Both the position numbers and the translations under genes were made by a program. Below, one piece after another: positions 53,692 to 64,000 of a DNA stretch of 64,000 nucleotides. The first letter of the stretch is position 1, and every line of letters starts with the position of its first letter. This DNA comes from Rheinheimera sp. D18. Its GTDB lineage: Bacteria > Pseudomonadota > Gammaproteobacteria > Enterobacterales > Alteromonadaceae. The notes beneath the pieces are model-generated. The model was not told the origin of the DNA. It searched no databases and was given only the letters and a program-made list of their open reading frames with translations. The stretch spans positions 1,426,001 through 1,490,000 of the forward strand of contig NZ_CP037745.1 of NCBI RefSeq assembly GCF_004345025.1, read 5' to 3'.

Positions 53692-54810
53692 CTAAGCATT
53701 TAATGCTGTTTTTGGCTCAACGAAAGCAAAACCTAACGCATCAGCCACACTTTGATTTGTTACCTTGCCGTGTATTACGTTTAAGCCGTTCATTAAGTGG
53801 CTGTCTTCTAATAATGCCTGCTTGTAACCTTTATTCGCTATACGCACGATAAACGGTAAGGTGGCGTTGTTCAAAGCAAAGGTAGAGGTGCGAGGCACTG
53901 CGCCTGGCATGTTAGCAACACAGTAGTGCACTACGCCATCGACAATATATGTTGGGTCAGCGTGGGTAGTGGCTTTTGACGTGGCAATACAGCCACCTTG
54001 GTCAATAGCTACGTCAACAACGGCTGAACCTGGCTTCATACGCTTAATATGATCAGCGGTAACTAATTTAGGTGCTGCTGCACCTGGCACTAACACGCCG
54101 CCAATAACTAAGTCTGCTGCCAGTACTTCTTGCTCAAGCGCATCAACGGTTGAGTAAATGGCTTTAACTGCGCCGTTAAACTGCGCATTAATACGGCGCA
54201 GTACGTCAACGCTACGGTCAATAACGGTAACATCGGCACCTAAACCCAACGCCATTTGTGCTGCGTTAGTACCCACCATGCCGCCGCCAATAACGACAAC
54301 TTTGGCAGGTTTAACACCAGGCACGCCGCCTAACAACATGCCGCAACCACCAGATGATTTTTCTAAAGCACGAGCACCGGCTTGAATTGACATACGGCCA
54401 GCAACTTCAGACATCGGTGCTAATAATGGTAAGCCACCTTTATTATCGGTTACGGTTTCATAAGCAATACAAATTGCTTTAGACTTAATTAAATCTTCTG
54501 TTTGCGCTAAATCGGGTGCTAGGTGTAAATAGGTAAATAAAATTTGGCCTTCGCGGATCATCGCGCGCTCGTTGGCTAAAGGCTCTTTTACTTTTACAAT
54601 CATCTCAGCTTTAGCAAATACTTCTGCCGCTGTAGCTAATACAGTTGCACCAGCAGCGGAGTAATCTTCGTCAGTAAAACCAATACCCATACCGGCGTTA
54701 GTTTCTACTAGTACGCTGTGTTTATGGTTTACTAGTTCACGTACGCTTGCTGGTGTCATACCAACGCGGTACTCGTGATTTTTAATTTCTTTTGGTACGC
54801 CAATGATCAT
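53692..54810 (-). CDS. ald: alanine dehydrogenase
   Basis: NAD-dependent oxidative deamination of L-alanine to pyruvate. It is 372 residues. N-terminal [27 protein letters not shown] (substrate Lys), FTYLHLA (catalytic His) and the Rossmann [18 protein letters not shown]. It is divergent from an Lrp gene across a 148-base region, an arrangement fitting Lrp-type control by alanine or leucine. Confidence 0.95.
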   Translation of the reverse strand: MIIGVPKEIKNHEYRVGMTPASVRELVNHKHSVLVETNAGMGIGFTDEDYSAAGATVLATAAEVFAKAEMIVKVKEPLANERAMIREGQILFTYLHLAPDLAQTEDLIKSKAICIAYETVTDNKGGLPLLAPMSEVAGRMSIQAGARALEKSSGGCGMLLGGVPGVKPAKVVVIGGGMVGTNAAQMALGLGADVTVIDRSVDVLRRINAQFNGAVKAIYSTVDALEQEVLAADLVIGGVLVPGAAAPKLVTADHIKRMKPGSAVVDVAIDQGGCIATSKATTHADPTYIVDGVVHYCVANMPGAVPRTSTFALNNATLPFIVRIANKGYKQALLEDSHLMNGLNVIHGKVTNQSVADALGFAFVEPKTALNA

Positions 54811-54958
54811 AGTTTTATGCCCTTATTTGCGGTAAAAGTTGGCTGATGTAAAATATGTGCGCAGTATACTGATAATTTTATAGAATTAATGCTTGTTTTA
54901 CTACTCTGAGCCAGTGCAAAATTCTGTTTTAATTTGAAATGCAATTTTTTTGGCTGAT

Positions 54959-55447
54959 ATGTACTCTTTAAATAAAAGTATCAAGAAGTTAGATAGAATA
55001 GATAGAAAAATTCTTGCGGAATTACAGCGTGATGGCCGCTTAGCCAACGTAGAATTAGCAAGAAGGGTAGGGCTTAGCCCTACACCGTGTCTTGAACGGG
55101 TGCGCAAACTTGAAGCCGAAGGTGTTATTTTAGGCTACACCGCTCAGGTTGACCCACATAAAGTGGGGGCAGCGTTGCTGGTGTTTGTCGAAATAACGCT
55201 AAGTAAAACCTCGCCTGAAGATTTTGATGAGTTTAGTAAAGCCGTACAAAAGCTTGAAGAAATTCAAGAATGCCACTTGGTATCGGGTAGTTTTGATTTT
55301 TTATTAAAAACTCGAGTGGCTAATATGGCTGCTTATCGCGAATTATTAGGCGAAACCTTGCTTAGATTACCCAGTGTGCGCGAAAGCAGAACTTACGTGG
55401 TAATGGAAGAAGTTAAGCAGAGCACTTTTATCGCAGTTAGCAGCTAA
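54959..55447 (+). CDS. lrp: leucine-responsive regulatory protein
   Basis: A global Lrp/AsnC-family regulator. The HTH (LDRIDRKILAELQRDGRLANVELARRVGLSPTPCLERVRKLE) and the RAM domain (LLVFVEITL, QECHLVSGSFDFLLKTRV, TYVVMEEVKQS) match E. coli Lrp closely throughout, so it is the orthologue rather than a paralogue. The start is ATG 54959 (163 codons); TTG 54950 would add three residues. It probably controls the divergent ald gene. Confidence 0.94.
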   Translation: MYSLNKSIKKLDRIDRKILAELQRDGRLANVELARRVGLSPTPCLERVRKLEAEGVILGYTAQVDPHKVGAALLVFVEITLSKTSPEDFDEFSKAVQKLEEIQECHLVSGSFDFLLKTRVANMAAYRELLGETLLRLPSVRESRTYVVMEEVKQSTFIAVSS

Positions 55448-55567
55448 TAACTGGTTCAGGTCTGCTTCACTGATGCACTTTTATAGTGTCTCTGTTATCT
55501 TAGCGGGCAGTACTAAACCCTGGTGCGCGTAATTATAAAACGATGATAAATAGGTAGGGGCATTCAT

Positions 55568-58024
55568 TTGCAAAACAGAGTTTATTTTCCATTAAATGGT
55601 GTGCAGCGATTGCTGGAAGTCGGATTAATTGTATTTACTGGCTTAGCGCTCTTTATGTTGCTGGCACTATTATCTTTTGACCCTGCAGATCCGAGTTGGT
55701 CACAAACAGGTTATCAAACCAGTGTGCATAATTATGCCGGGCCAATAGGGGCTTGGTTAGCCGATTTATTGTTATTTAGTTTTGGCTGGATAGCTTACTT
55801 GATTCCATTTTTAGTGGCGTTCAATGGCTATTTGTTATTTAAACGCTTTCATCATTTAATGAGTTTAGACTACTTAATTTTAGGCTTACGCGTTATAGGC
55901 TTAGTGTTAACGTTGTTAACAGCAACAGCAATTAGCAGTATGAATTTCAACGATGTTTTTTACTTTTCTTCAGGTGGTGTTATCGGTGATGTGGTCAGTA
56001 ATAACTTACTGCCCTATTTTAATTTTATTGGTACTAGTTTATTACTACTTTGCGGTTTTACCACAGGGTTAACCTTAATGACTGGCATATCTTGGTTAAC
56101 GGTGGCTGATGCACTAGGAGCTATGTGTTTTAACGGTATACAGTTTTTACGATCAGTACCTCAGCGGTTTCGTGATAACAGCAAAGACGACTACGATCCG
56201 TTTTCAGCAGAAATTGACGATATCGAATTTGAAGAACCGGTAGTTGCTGTGCCGAAAAAGCCGATTAAAACACCGCAATTGGCAAAACCCGCTGTTGAGC
56301 CATTACCAATTAGACCGCTGAACGAAAAAACAGAAGCTAAAGCATTTTATAGTGTCGATACCTTAGCAGATGAGCACTTATCGTTTAGTGCTATCGACGA
56401 GCCCGAGTCGATGGGTTGGGCTGATACGTTACAACAAATAGATTTACCGCAAGAAACCCAGTTTGATTCCGTTTCTATCGCTTCAATTGAAGACGAAGAT
56501 GATGTGGAAGAAGTACAACATCAGCTAGAAGAGTTACCTTCGCTGGCATTGTTAGATCGGCCAGATAAAGCCATAAACCCAATAGACCCCGCCGACTTAG
56601 AGCGTGTATCACGACTGGTTGAAGCCAAGCTGCTTGATTTTAACGTAGAAGCTAAGGTAGTTGGCGTGCATCCAGGCCCAGTGGTAACTCGGTTTGAAAT
56701 TGATTTGGCACCTGGTGTTAAAGTCAGCAAAATTACTGGCTTGTCGAAAGATTTGGCCCGTTCGTTGTCGGCAATTAGTGTGCGGGTGGTTGAAGTTATT
56801 CCGGGTAAATCCTTTATTGGCATTGAGCTACCAAACCAGCATCGTGAAATTGTCCGCTTATCTGAAGTGATTGGCGATGAAGTTTTTGAAAACTCTAAAT
56901 CATCGTTAACTATGGTACTAGGTAAAGATATTGCCGGTATTTCAGTGGTTGCTGACTTAGCCAAAATGCCACATTTATTGGTAGCAGGCACCACCGGTTC
57001 GGGTAAATCGGTGGGGGTTAACGTAATGATTTGTAGCTTGTTATATAAATCTACTCCCGATGATGTACGGTTTTTAATGATTGACCCCAAAATGCTTGAG
57101 CTCTCTATCTATGAAGGTATACCGCACTTACTTACGGAAGTGGTTACCGATATGAAAGATGCAGCAAACGGCTTGCGTTGGTGTGTTGGCGAAATGGAAC
57201 GGCGCTATAAGTTGATGTCAGCTTTAGGTGTGCGTAACTTAAAAGGCTATAACGCTAAAGTTAAAGACGCGATAGCAGATGGTACGCCGTTAAAAGATCC
57301 ATTGTGGCGTGCATCAGACGATATGCGTAGCGAAGCCCCGTTGTTAGAAAAACTGCCGTCTATCGTTGTGGTTATCGACGAATTTGCTGACATGATGATG
57401 ATTGTTGGTAAAAAAGTTGAAGAGCTGATTGCCCGCATTGCGCAAAAAGCCCGTGCTGCTGGTATTCACCTTATTTTAGCCACCCAGCGGCCATCGGTTG
57501 ATGTTATTACCGGTTTAATTAAAGCCAATATTCCAACGCGAATTGCGTTTCAAGTGTCATCAAAAATTGACTCACGCACTATTCTTGATCAGCAAGGTGC
57601 AGAAAGCTTGCTAGGTATGGGCGACATGTTGTACTTGCCGCCGGGTTCTGGTGTGCCTACGCGTGTGCATGGTGCCTTTGTTGATGACCATGAAGTACAC
57701 GCAGTGGTAGCTGACTGGAAAAAACGTGGCCGACCAAATTATATTCCCGAAATTTTAAGTGGCGAAACCACAGAAGAGAACTTACTACCTGGCGAAACAC
57801 TCGAAGGTGACGATGCAGAAGCTGATCCGCTGTATGATCAAGCGGTCGCTTTCGTCATAGAAACACGCCGTGCGTCGGTATCAGGTGTGCAGCGTAAGTT
57901 CCGTATTGGCTATAACCGTGCCGCGCGTTTAGTCGAACAAATGGAATTCAGTGGCATTGTTACCGGCCCTGGCCACAATGGTAACCGTGAAGTTATGGCG
58001 CCGTCGCCATCAAAAGGATATTAA
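55568..58024 (+). CDS. ftsK: DNA translocase FtsK
   Basis: A septal DNA pump that segregates chromosome ends and activates XerCD. Four membrane segments lie in the first ~190 residues, then a short acidic linker (~190-340), the motor with Walker [13 protein letters not shown] and Walker [12 protein letters not shown], and the DNA-reading gamma winged helix at the C-terminus ([24 protein letters not shown]). The length of 818 residues is shorter than E. coli FtsK because of the linker. TTG 55568 is the start, with AGGGG seven bases upstream. Confidence 0.95.
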   Translation: MQNRVYFPLNGVQRLLEVGLIVFTGLALFMLLALLSFDPADPSWSQTGYQTSVHNYAGPIGAWLADLLLFSFGWIAYLIPFLVAFNGYLLFKRFHHLMSLDYLILGLRVIGLVLTLLTATAISSMNFNDVFYFSSGGVIGDVVSNNLLPYFNFIGTSLLLLCGFTTGLTLMTGISWLTVADALGAMCFNGIQFLRSVPQRFRDNSKDDYDPFSAEIDDIEFEEPVVAVPKKPIKTPQLAKPAVEPLPIRPLNEKTEAKAFYSVDTLADEHLSFSAIDEPESMGWADTLQQIDLPQETQFDSVSIASIEDEDDVEEVQHQLEELPSLALLDRPDKAINPIDPADLERVSRLVEAKLLDFNVEAKVVGVHPGPVVTRFEIDLAPGVKVSKITGLSKDLARSLSAISVRVVEVIPGKSFIGIELPNQHREIVRLSEVIGDEVFENSKSSLTMVLGKDIAGISVVADLAKMPHLLVAGTTGSGKSVGVNVMICSLLYKSTPDDVRFLMIDPKMLELSIYEGIPHLLTEVVTDMKDAANGLRWCVGEMERRYKLMSALGVRNLKGYNAKVKDAIADGTPLKDPLWRASDDMRSEAPLLEKLPSIVVVIDEFADMMMIVGKKVEELIARIAQKARAAGIHLILATQRPSVDVITGLIKANIPTRIAFQVSSKIDSRTILDQQGAESLLGMGDMLYLPPGSGVPTRVHGAFVDDHEVHAVVADWKKRGRPNYIPEILSGETTEENLLPGETLEGDDAEADPLYDQAVAFVIETRRASVSGVQRKFRIGYNRAARLVEQMEFSGIVTGPGHNGNREVMAPSPSKGY

Positions 58025-58648
58025 ATGCTACGTAGTATATTTGCTGTTGTGTTGTTATCAGGTTCAATCATGACGTCGGTTTCTGTTATTGCACAAACCA
58101 CCGAACAGGTATTGCAGCGCAAACTAGCAACCATTAAAACCTTCTCGGCTAGCTTTGAACAGCAGGTGTTTGATGCGCAAAAGCAGCTGTTGCAGCAAGG
58201 TAAGGGTCAGTTGATGATTAAGCAGCCGGCCATGTTTCGCTTTGAAACTACCGAACCAGAGCCAAATTTATTTATTGGTGATGGTACAACGCTGTGGTTT
58301 TATAACGAGCCGCTAGAACAACTGACTATTTTTGATGCCGAGAATGAAGTAAATCGTACACCTTTTGTCTTGTTAACATCAACTAAACCCGAGTTATGGC
58401 AACAGTATGAGGTAACTCAGCAAGGTGAGTTATTTATTATCCGCTCTAAAGATGTGGATAGTGCAGTAAAACAGCTAACCTTAAGTTTTTCCGGCAACGC
58501 CTTATCGAAGATGCAAGTATTGGATATGAACCAACAGCTTAGCGAATTTAACTTTACCTTAGTGCAGCTTAACGTTGCGCTAGATGCCAGTATGTTTAAC
58601 TTTACTCCACCAGAGCATACTGATATTGATGATCAGCGCCAACGCTAA
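58025..58648 (+). CDS. lolA: outer-membrane lipoprotein carrier LolA
   Basis: A periplasmic chaperone that ferries lipoproteins from LolCDE to LolB. The signal peptide ends near VSVIAQT; the core includes [21 protein letters not shown] and [18 protein letters not shown]. It is 207 residues. It begins directly after the ftsK stop, the standard ftsK-lolA-rarA order. Confidence 0.93.
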   Translation: MLRSIFAVVLLSGSIMTSVSVIAQTTEQVLQRKLATIKTFSASFEQQVFDAQKQLLQQGKGQLMIKQPAMFRFETTEPEPNLFIGDGTTLWFYNEPLEQLTIFDAENEVNRTPFVLLTSTKPELWQQYEVTQQGELFIIRSKDVDSAVKQLTLSFSGNALSKMQVLDMNQQLSEFNFTLVQLNVALDASMFNFTPPEHTDIDDQRQR

Positions 58649-58650
58649 CT

Positions 58651-59993
58651 ATGGTTAATTCGTTATCGCTCAATTTTGCCGACGATTTTCGGCCCTTAGC
58701 CGCAAGAATGCGGCCGCGTACCTTAGACGAATACGCTGGTCAGCAACATTTAATCGGCGAGGGGACAGCACTTAGAAAAGCTATTGCCGCAGGGCGGGTA
58801 TTTTCGCTTATTTTGTGGGGGCCGCCAGGTACTGGCAAAACCACACTTGCTGAGCTGATTGCTAAACAGGCTGATGCTGCATTAACAAATATGTCAGCGG
58901 TAACCTCGGGTATTAAAGAAATACGCGAGGCTATTACTCAGGCAAAACAGCGCCAGCAACAATATCAGCAGCGCACACTACTATTTGTTGATGAAGTGCA
59001 TCGTTTTAATAAAAGCCAACAAGACGCCTTTTTACCCTTTATTGAAGATGGCACCATTATTTTTATTGGTGCGACGACAGAGAATCCGTCTTTTGCCCTT
59101 AATAATGCCATTTTGTCGCGCGCCCGAGTTTGCGTACTTAAAGCGTTAACTGACGCTGATCTACAACAGGTATTACAGCAAGCACTTACTGATACAGAGC
59201 GAGGTTTAGGTAATGAGACTATTCACGTTACTGCCGACGCGCAGCATTTGTTATTTCAGCTAGCTGATGGTGATGCCCGAAAAATGCTTAATTTACTTGA
59301 GCAAGCCTCTGAAATGACTGAGCTAGAGGGCACGAGTAAAACCATTAGTTATGCAACGCTAAAACATCTGGTGCCCAAGCAACTACCGGGGTTTGATAAT
59401 CAGGGCGATATGTTTTACGACTTGATTTCAGCGTTTCATAAATCGGTGCGCGGCTCTGATCCCGATGCGGCTTTGTATTGGTATTGTCGAATTTTAGCCG
59501 GTGGTGGTGATCCGTTATATGTCGCCCGACGCTTATTAGCCATTGCTAGCGAAGATATTGGCAACGCCGACCCAAGAGCCTTAACCTTGGCGCTAAATGC
59601 GTGGGATACCTTTGAGCGAGTAGGGCCAGCTGAAGGTGAGCGTGCTATAGCGCAAGCGGCAGTTTATCTTGCACTAGCGCCCAAAAGTAACGCTGTGTAT
59701 ATGGCGTTTAACCAGATGAAACAGCTGGTTGCTGAACAACCCGCATTTGAGGTACCTTTGCATTTACGCAATGCCCCCACGCAATTAATGAAACAATTAG
59801 GTATGGGTGAAGGGTACCGTTACGCGCATAATGAACCCGGAGGCTATGCTGCTGGAGAGTGTTACCTTCCGCCAGAAATAGCCGGGCAGCAGTTTTATCA
59901 GCCGGTAGAGCGTGGCATGGAAAAACAACTGGCCGAAAAGTTACGCTATTTAAAACAGTTAGATCAAGACAGCACCACTAATAGGAAGAAATA

Positions 59994-59994
<1 letters not shown>
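58651..59994 (+). CDS. rarA: replication-associated recombination protein RarA
   Basis: An AAA+ ATPase (MgsA/RarA) acting at stalled replication forks. Walker A is [12 protein letters not shown] and Walker B is [10 protein letters not shown]; sensor GATTENPSF and the MgsA C-terminal domain ([14 protein letters not shown]) follow. It is 447 residues, as in E. coli. It starts two bases after lolA and shares one base with crcB. Confidence 0.96.
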
Positions 59995-61663
<1,669 letters not shown>

Positions 61664-61729
61664 GCCCAATTACAGGCAGGCCTTGGTGTTTAATGGGCAC
61701 CAAGCTATGCCTAGCAAGGACAAGCACAG

Positions 61730-61882
61730 ATGGCAAAACGTGGTAAAACAGCTAAACAAAAAAACAAAGCGTTAATGCGGGGGATCTACTTAGCAGTAAT
61801 TATTGGCATTGTTGCCGTGTTTGCTATTGTTACGCTTGAATCAATAATCAGTATTCTTAAAGACGCCTTTGCTGGCTCATAA
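61730..61882 (+). CDS. 50-residue single-span membrane peptide
   Basis: ATG 61730 to TAA 61882. The N-terminus is strongly basic ([15 protein letters not shown]), followed by one hydrophobic segment (~19-37, [18 protein letters not shown]) and a short C-terminus. SD AAGGA lies nine bases upstream. It is placed directly after serS and ends over the convergent tusE stop. I do not recognise a family; the basic-then-hydrophobic layout suits an inner-membrane peptide. It may be cotranscribed with serS. Confidence 0.6.
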   Translation: MAKRGKTAKQKNKALMRGIYLAVIIGIVAVFAIVTLESIISILKDAFAGS

Positions 61883-62212
61883 GCATTTAGCCGGTTTAGG
61901 CAAGCCGGCAATACGTGTCGCTTGTTTAGCCGGCCCCTGTGGAAACAGCATAAACAAATACTTACTATTACCTTTATCTGCGCCTAATTGCTGCGCCATC
62001 GCTTTCACTAAAATGCGCATTGCCGGCGAGGTATTAAACTCTAAATAAAACGCGCGGACAAAATGTACCACTTCCCAATGTGCCGGCGTTAACTGAATAT
62101 TTTCCTGCTCCGCAAAAGCCAGTGCCACAGGTTCACTCCATACCGATAGATCGGCCAGATAACCATGCTTATCAAGCGCGAATAGGCTACCGTTAACTTT
62201 TAATTCTGCCAT
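61877..62212 (-). CDS. tusE: sulfur relay protein TusE (DsrC family)
   Basis: Accepts sulfur from TusBCD and delivers it to MnmA for 2-thiouridine in tRNA wobble positions. It is 111 residues from ATG 62212. [13 protein letters not shown] at the C-terminus contains the conserved penultimate Cys. [19 protein letters not shown] is the family core. It overlaps tusB by 13 bases. An upstream in-frame ATG at 62239 would add nine residues inside tusB. Confidence 0.94.
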   Translation of the reverse strand: MAELKVNGSLFALDKHGYLADLSVWSEPVALAFAEQENIQLTPAHWEVVHFVRAFYLEFNTSPAMRILVKAMAQQLGADKGNSKYLFMLFPQGPAKQATRIAGLPKPAKCL

Positions 62213-62466
62213 AGCAAATTTTGCTCTGCGCTGGCACATAAATCGACCCAGCGTTCATTATCTATTATTGTAAAAATAGTTGTGGGCGTGAGTTGCCGTA
62301 CGCTTATATCTTGCTCGAGGACAAATAGTTGGTTGGTTGGCCAAGTTATATCGTTACGTAAGCATAAATATACCGCATCTTGTCGTAGTAAAATGGCATC
62401 GGTGGGCCGACAAACGAGATTAAGTTCAGGCGTTAGCGTGGTGGAAATTAAACTGATCAGTTTCAT
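62200..62466 (-). CDS. tusB: sulfur relay protein TusB (DsrH)
   Basis: An 88-residue component of the TusBCD heterohexamer. [17 protein letters not shown] resembles the DsrH region around the bound-Cys loop. It begins immediately after the tusC stop and overlaps tusE. Assignment relies on operon position as well as sequence. Confidence 0.87.
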   Translation of the reverse strand: MKLISLISTTLTPELNLVCRPTDAILLRQDAVYLCLRNDITWPTNQLFVLEQDISVRQLTPTTIFTIIDNERWVDLCASAEQNLLWQN

Positions 62467-62823
62467 TTAACTACTTATAATTTGATGCTGTGAACTAAGC
62501 ACGTGTTGTATTTCATCTTTATTTAGCGCAGTTACCGAAATACTAAGCTGGCTTAGGCTAATACCGCGTTCGCTTAATGATTGCTGACACACATACACCT
62601 GCTCAATGTCATATAAATTAAATAACTTAAAACTACGTGGGTATATTTTTAGCTTAAAGTCGGCGTGCTCTACTATGGGTAATAGTTGAAATACCGCATC
62701 GGCACAAAACAATATGCTAACACTGTACTCAACTGCCGCCAGTGCTAGAGCCATGTCTAGCGCCTCACGCCCGTTGCTAGAGCTAAAAGGGCTATGGCGC
62801 TGAAGTACTAAAATATTACGCAT
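62467..62823 (-). CDS. tusC: sulfur relay protein TusC (DsrF)
   Basis: A 118-residue DsrE/F-fold subunit of TusBCD. NILVLQRHSPFSSSNGREALDMALALAAVEYSVSILFCADAVFQLL is the family pattern. One base overlaps tusD; tusB follows directly. Confidence 0.92.
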   Translation of the reverse strand: MRNILVLQRHSPFSSSNGREALDMALALAAVEYSVSILFCADAVFQLLPIVEHADFKLKIYPRSFKLFNLYDIEQVYVCQQSLSERGISLSQLSISVTALNKDEIQHVLSSQHQIISS

Positions 62824-63185
62824 TAGAACTGTACCAACTTATCAATATTGGCTTGGCGCATAGCAAACTCGGCTAAACCCGCTGCAATATAACCGTTGCG
62901 GGCTGGCAGCGACGGGCCAACTACGCCGCGTTTTTCAGCTGCGGTAATACAAAATAATAACGGGATACTGTGTCTCTGGCAAAATAGCGCTAATTCGCTA
63001 CTTAAGTCGGGTTCGTCAGTGGGTAAATCAATATGGCTGGCAGCGCAACATACCGCATCCTGATACAGAAAAATATGTTCGATACTATGTTGGTTAGCTA
63101 TAGCCGTTTGCGCAAATAGCAGCGCACTGGCTAAGCTCTGGTTGGCAAAACCATTGGACGTAAGTAATAAACCAAAGCGAGTCAT
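62823..63185 (-). CDS. tusD: sulfur relay protein TusD (DsrE)
   Basis: A 120-residue sulfur-accepting subunit of TusBCD. MTRFGLLLTSNGFANQSLASALLFAQTAI and IEHIFLYQDAVCCAAS, with cysteines in the loop that carries the persulfide in homologues. ATG 63185 is used; the frame continues upstream to 63224 through the yccA terminator. First gene of the tus run; tusA is elsewhere. Confidence 0.92.
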   Translation of the reverse strand: MTRFGLLLTSNGFANQSLASALLFAQTAIANQHSIEHIFLYQDAVCCAASHIDLPTDEPDLSSELALFCQRHSIPLLFCITAAEKRGVVGPSLPARNGYIAAGLAEFAMRQANIDKLVQF

Positions 63186-63200
63186 AGTAGCCCTTAAATA

Positions 63201-63227
63201 AAAATGCCCCGACAGGCGGGGCATTTT
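63201..63227 (-). terminator. terminator of yccA
   Basis: An 11-bp perfect stem AAAATGCCCCG/CGGGGCATTTT with a five-base loop; on the minus strand it runs into TTTATTT. It separates yccA from tusD. Confidence 0.92.
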
Positions 63228-63272
63228 AACTAATTAGTTTAAACAGGCATAGTGTTGCGGCGCAGCTTTAGT

Positions 63273-63941
63273 TTAATCATCACCACCAAATACGCCTAAT
63301 AAACGCAGTAAGCTGACAAAAATGTTGAACACATTTAAGTATAAGCTTACCGTAGCGCGAATATAGTTGGTTTCGCCGCCAGAGATAATGCGGCTAGTGT
63401 CGAATAAAATAAAGCCTGACATTAGTAAGATAATGCCAGCACTAATGGCTAAGCTTAACGCTGGAATTGCAAAGAAAATATTCGCTATGGCGGCAACTAA
63501 CATCACAATTAAGCCAACCATTAAAAAACCACCCATAAAAGAGAAGTCTTTGCGTGTAGTTAGCGCATAAGCTGACAGGCTAAAGAAGATTAACGCAGTA
63601 CCACCTAGCGCTTGCATAATTAATGTTGGACCGTTCGCCATACCTGCATAATAGTTAAGCATTGGGCCAATTGACGCACCCATTGCACCGGTAAAGGCAA
63701 ATACCCAAAAAATCCCACTGGCTGAATCGGCTTTTTTATTAACAACAAATAGCATAATAAAAGCAGCAACAAAAAAAACTAGCGACATCGTTTGTGACAT
63801 ATTCATCGCCATTGCGATGCCTGCGGTAACTGTGCTTAGTACCAAAGTGATAGCCAGTAAAAAGTAGGTGTTACGCAGTACTTTATTAATTTCAATACTG
63901 CGTCCGGCAGTACCTAACGTAGAGGTTTCTCTGTATGACAT
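63273..63941 (-). CDS. yccA: Bax inhibitor-1 family membrane protein YccA
   Basis: A seven-span BI-1-like protein, 222 residues, similar to E. coli YccA, a modulator and substrate of FtsH. LRNTYFLLAITLVLSTVTAG and YLNVFNIFVSLLRLLGVFGGDD at the end are typical. Neighbouring the tus genes, as yccA adjoins tusE in E. coli. The SD AGGAG lies before ATG, near the window edge. Confidence 0.94.
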   Translation of the reverse strand: MSYRETSTLGTAGRSIEINKVLRNTYFLLAITLVLSTVTAGIAMAMNMSQTMSLVFFVAAFIMLFVVNKKADSASGIFWVFAFTGAMGASIGPMLNYYAGMANGPTLIMQALGGTALIFFSLSAYALTTRKDFSFMGGFLMVGLIVMLVAAIANIFFAIPALSLAISAGIILLMSGFILFDTSRIISGGETNYIRATVSLYLNVFNIFVSLLRLLGVFGGDD

Positions 63942-64000
63942 AAAATTTTCTCCTAATACAAAGTTTTAGTGACGCATTTGACCGATATTATACGCAGTTA

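Overview
The window is chromosomal DNA of a gammaproteobacterium, roughly mid-40s percent GC. The complete rRNA operon, a true Lrp orthologue, TusBCDE, YaeQ, YchJ, RlmI, DUF3581 and DUF2960 proteins and a VC2046/SO_2500-like protein point to the Alteromonadales and relatives. A Rheinheimera/Alishewanella-like genus is possible, but I could not test this. I see no phage, insertion sequence, integron or CRISPR array; almost everything is ordinary housekeeping chromosome.

Layout. 1-6045: a YgjP-type metallohydrolase, deoxyribose-phosphate aldolase, an orphan response regulator with TPR repeats, tRNA-Tyr, a YchJ-like protein, a SulA-like SOS division inhibitor behind two abutting LexA-like boxes, and a DUF3581 protein. 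6046-12020: a complete rrn operon with three tandem promoters, boxA sites, 16S, tRNA-Ile, tRNA-Ala, 23S, 5S and a terminator. 12062-17706: the minus-strand thiamine operon thiC-thiDE(fused)-thiS-thiG-thiH, led by a TPP riboswitch whose likely expression platform is a hairpin holding the thiC ribosome binding site. 17860-26219: a DUF4282 membrane protein, exonuclease I, then a LysR regulator divergent from glutaryl-CoA dehydrogenase, a fused E1 alpha-beta 2-oxoacid dehydrogenase and a FabD-like acyltransferase, followed by a type III asparaginase.

26294-44595: HrpA helicase, PilZ and YceI proteins, RlmI, a quinone oxidoreductase, an unrecognised 489-residue protein, a YcaD-like MFS transporter, MetG divergent from Mrp and Dcd, a GST-like protein, YaeQ, an unknown secreted protein, a secreted PHB-depolymerase-like esterase and a secreted cyclophilin. 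44640-47929: a cobalamin uptake and adenosylation operon (ATPase, permease, adenosyltransferase, binding protein) behind a leader that resembles a shortened B12 riboswitch. 47964-53381: a YeiH-like exporter, a TraF/FadL-like outer membrane protein, tRNA-Pro, a PlsC-like acyltransferase, an EamA transporter, a DUF2960 protein and a cold-shock protein. 53692-64000: alanine dehydrogenase divergent from Lrp, then ftsK-lolA-rarA-crcB-serS, a 50-residue membrane peptide, and on the minus strand yccA and tusD-tusC-tusB-tusE.

The part that looks least explained by textbook biology is the gcdH / orphan E1 / FabD-like cluster at 19704-25087. There the acyltransferase keeps the catalytic Ser and His but appears to lack the Arg that binds the malonyl carboxylate. 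The regulatory leaders (dual LexA boxes, thiC hairpin, btu leader), a repeated module in the rRNA spacer, and the uncharacterised 489-residue protein also merit a second look. Several genes (hrpA, the quinone oxidoreductase, the btu ATPase, ftsK) are best started at TTG.
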